From Streptomyces caeruleatus (GTDB taxonomy: Bacteria > Actinomycetota > Actinomycetes > Streptomycetales > Streptomycetaceae): DNA of 64,000 bases. Shown piece by piece: positions 63,326 to 64,000 of this stretch. The stretch's first letter is position 1. Each line of letters opens with the position of its first letter. The stretch lies in the NCBI RefSeq assembly GCF_001514235.1, contig NZ_KQ948925.1:311469-375468 (forward strand), given 5' to 3'. The position numbers and the translations under genes are program-made. The notes under the pieces were generated by a model. The model did no database searches and had not been told where the DNA came from. It was given only the letters and a program-made list of their open reading frames with translations.

Positions 63326-64000
63326 ATGCGCACCCGCCCCAGACGGCTCGTCGTCGCGGCCGTCGCCCTGCTCGCCACCACGGCCGGGCTGCCCGCGACC
63401 GCGGCCGAGCGGCAGGATTCACACGACCGGCACGAACAGCTCTCGCACGGTGGTCTGTCCGCCGTCGTCCGCTACACCGAGTACGGCATTCCGCACATCG
63501 TCGCCAAGGACTACAAGTCCCTGGGCTTCGGCACCGGTTGGGCGCAGGCCGCCGACCAGGTGTGCACGCTCGCCGACGGCTTCGTGACCGTGCGCGGCGA
63601 GCGTTCGCGGTTCTTCGGGCCGGACGCGGCGACCGACTTCTCCCTCTCCTCGGCGACCGGGAATCTCTCCAGCGACCTGTACTTCCGCGGGGTACGGCAG
63701 ACCCGCACGGTGGAGAAGCTCCTCGCCCAGCCGGCACCGCGCGGCCCGAGCCGTCAGGTCAGGGACCTCATGCGGGGCTTCGCGTCCGGGTACAACACCT
63801 GGCTGAAGCAGAACCGGATCACCGACCCCGCCTGCGAGGGCGCCGCCTGGGTGCGCCCGGTCACCCAGTTGGACGTGGCCGCCCGCTTCTACGCCATCGC
63901 CGTACTCGGCGGCCAGGGCGGCTCGGTGGACGAGATCACCGGCGCCCAGCCGCCCACCGCCGGCTCCGCCCGCGCCGAGGGCAGCGGGCCGCCCCGGACG
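63326..64000 (+). CDS. Penicillin acylase family (Ntn-hydrolase) enzyme, N-terminal part
   Basis: The first 225 residues from ATG 63326 with GGGAGG upstream; the gene runs off the window. Signal peptide 1-27, then the alpha-chain of a self-cleaving acylase: VVRYTEYGIPHIVAKDYKSLGFGTGWAQAADQVCTL, MRGFASGYNTWLKQ, and the heme-like-free Cys-containing RITDPACEGAAW. The catalytic Ser at the new N-terminus after self-cleavage is not reached. Relatives deacylate aculeacin, penicillin or acyl-homoserine lactones. Confidence 0.85.
   Translation, partial: MRTRPRRLVVAAVALLATTAGLPATAAERQDSHDRHEQLSHGGLSAVVRYTEYGIPHIVAKDYKSLGFGTGWAQAADQVCTLADGFVTVRGERSRFFGPDAATDFSLSSATGNLSSDLYFRGVRQTRTVEKLLAQPAPRGPSRQVRDLMRGFASGYNTWLKQNRITDPACEGAAWVRPVTQLDVAARFYAIAVLGGQGGSVDEITGAQPPTAGSARAEGSGPPRT

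Overview
The window is high-GC actinobacterial DNA and reads as a Streptomyces chromosome, probably an arm or accessory-rich part. The signs are extreme third-position GC, many GTG and TTG starts, rare TTA codons, and Streptomyces-specific families: a long chaplin with a sortase motif, an SsgA-like protein, an NsdA homologue, the clpP3-clpP4-popR locus, a streptophobe protein, an SPW protein and a 2-methylisoborneol methyltransferase. I see no tRNA, rRNA, insertion sequence, phage or CRISPR array. Three genes (1354-1837, 32702-33900, 49775-50697) are each broken by a single-base indel, and a MerR-type gene beside the second lacks its DNA-binding half.

Layout. 1-6 kb: end of the 2-MIB methyltransferase, a lipoprotein SGNH hydrolase, a frameshifted VOC gene, then the ClpP pair with a perfect 13-bp dyad upstream and a PopR-like regulator ending in Ala-Ala. 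6-12 kb: a streptophobe protein and an operon joining an FHA-FHA-ABC transporter to a Ser/Thr kinase. 12-20 kb: aldo/keto reductases, LysR regulator, DinB protein, adenosine deaminase, secreted sphingomyelinase C and a GH19 chitinase with chitin-regulon repeats. 20-27 kb: the most unusual set, a GntR regulator, an AprB-like two-[4Fe-4S] ferredoxin, a sulfonate/nitrate-type ABC importer whose binding protein carries a NosL-like tail, and an AprA-like flavoprotein fused to HEAT-like repeats. 27-36 kb: small membrane and secreted proteins, kinases, acetyltransferases and the decayed MerR/MFS pair. 36-50 kb: chaplin, secreted peptidase, baeRF3 protein, SsgA-like protein, PAS-PP2C phosphatase, NsdA homologue, a TTA-containing phosphotransferase, an amidase and a GH95 fucosidase. 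50-64 kb: universal stress protein, orphan DUF397 protein, and an acyl-CoA block (two Cys-less thiolase-like proteins, a double DUF35 protein, enoyl-CoA hydratase, FadD19-like ligase) resembling the mycobacterial steroid side-chain region. It ends with a membrane sulfatase-like protein, phenylacetate-CoA ligase, another acyl-CoA ligase and the start of a penicillin-acylase-type enzyme.

How the genes work together. Three modules look functionally coupled by translational overlap or tight spacing: the kinase/FHA-ABC operon, the AprAB-like/ABC operon, and the DUF35-thiolase operon facing a divergent ligase. Several developmental genes (chaplin, SsgA-like, NsdA homologue, two TTA-codon genes) suggest links to aerial growth, and chitinase, sphingomyelinase, fucosidase, amidase and acylase form a secreted hydrolase complement. 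All functional calls come from reading the sequence; no database search was run.
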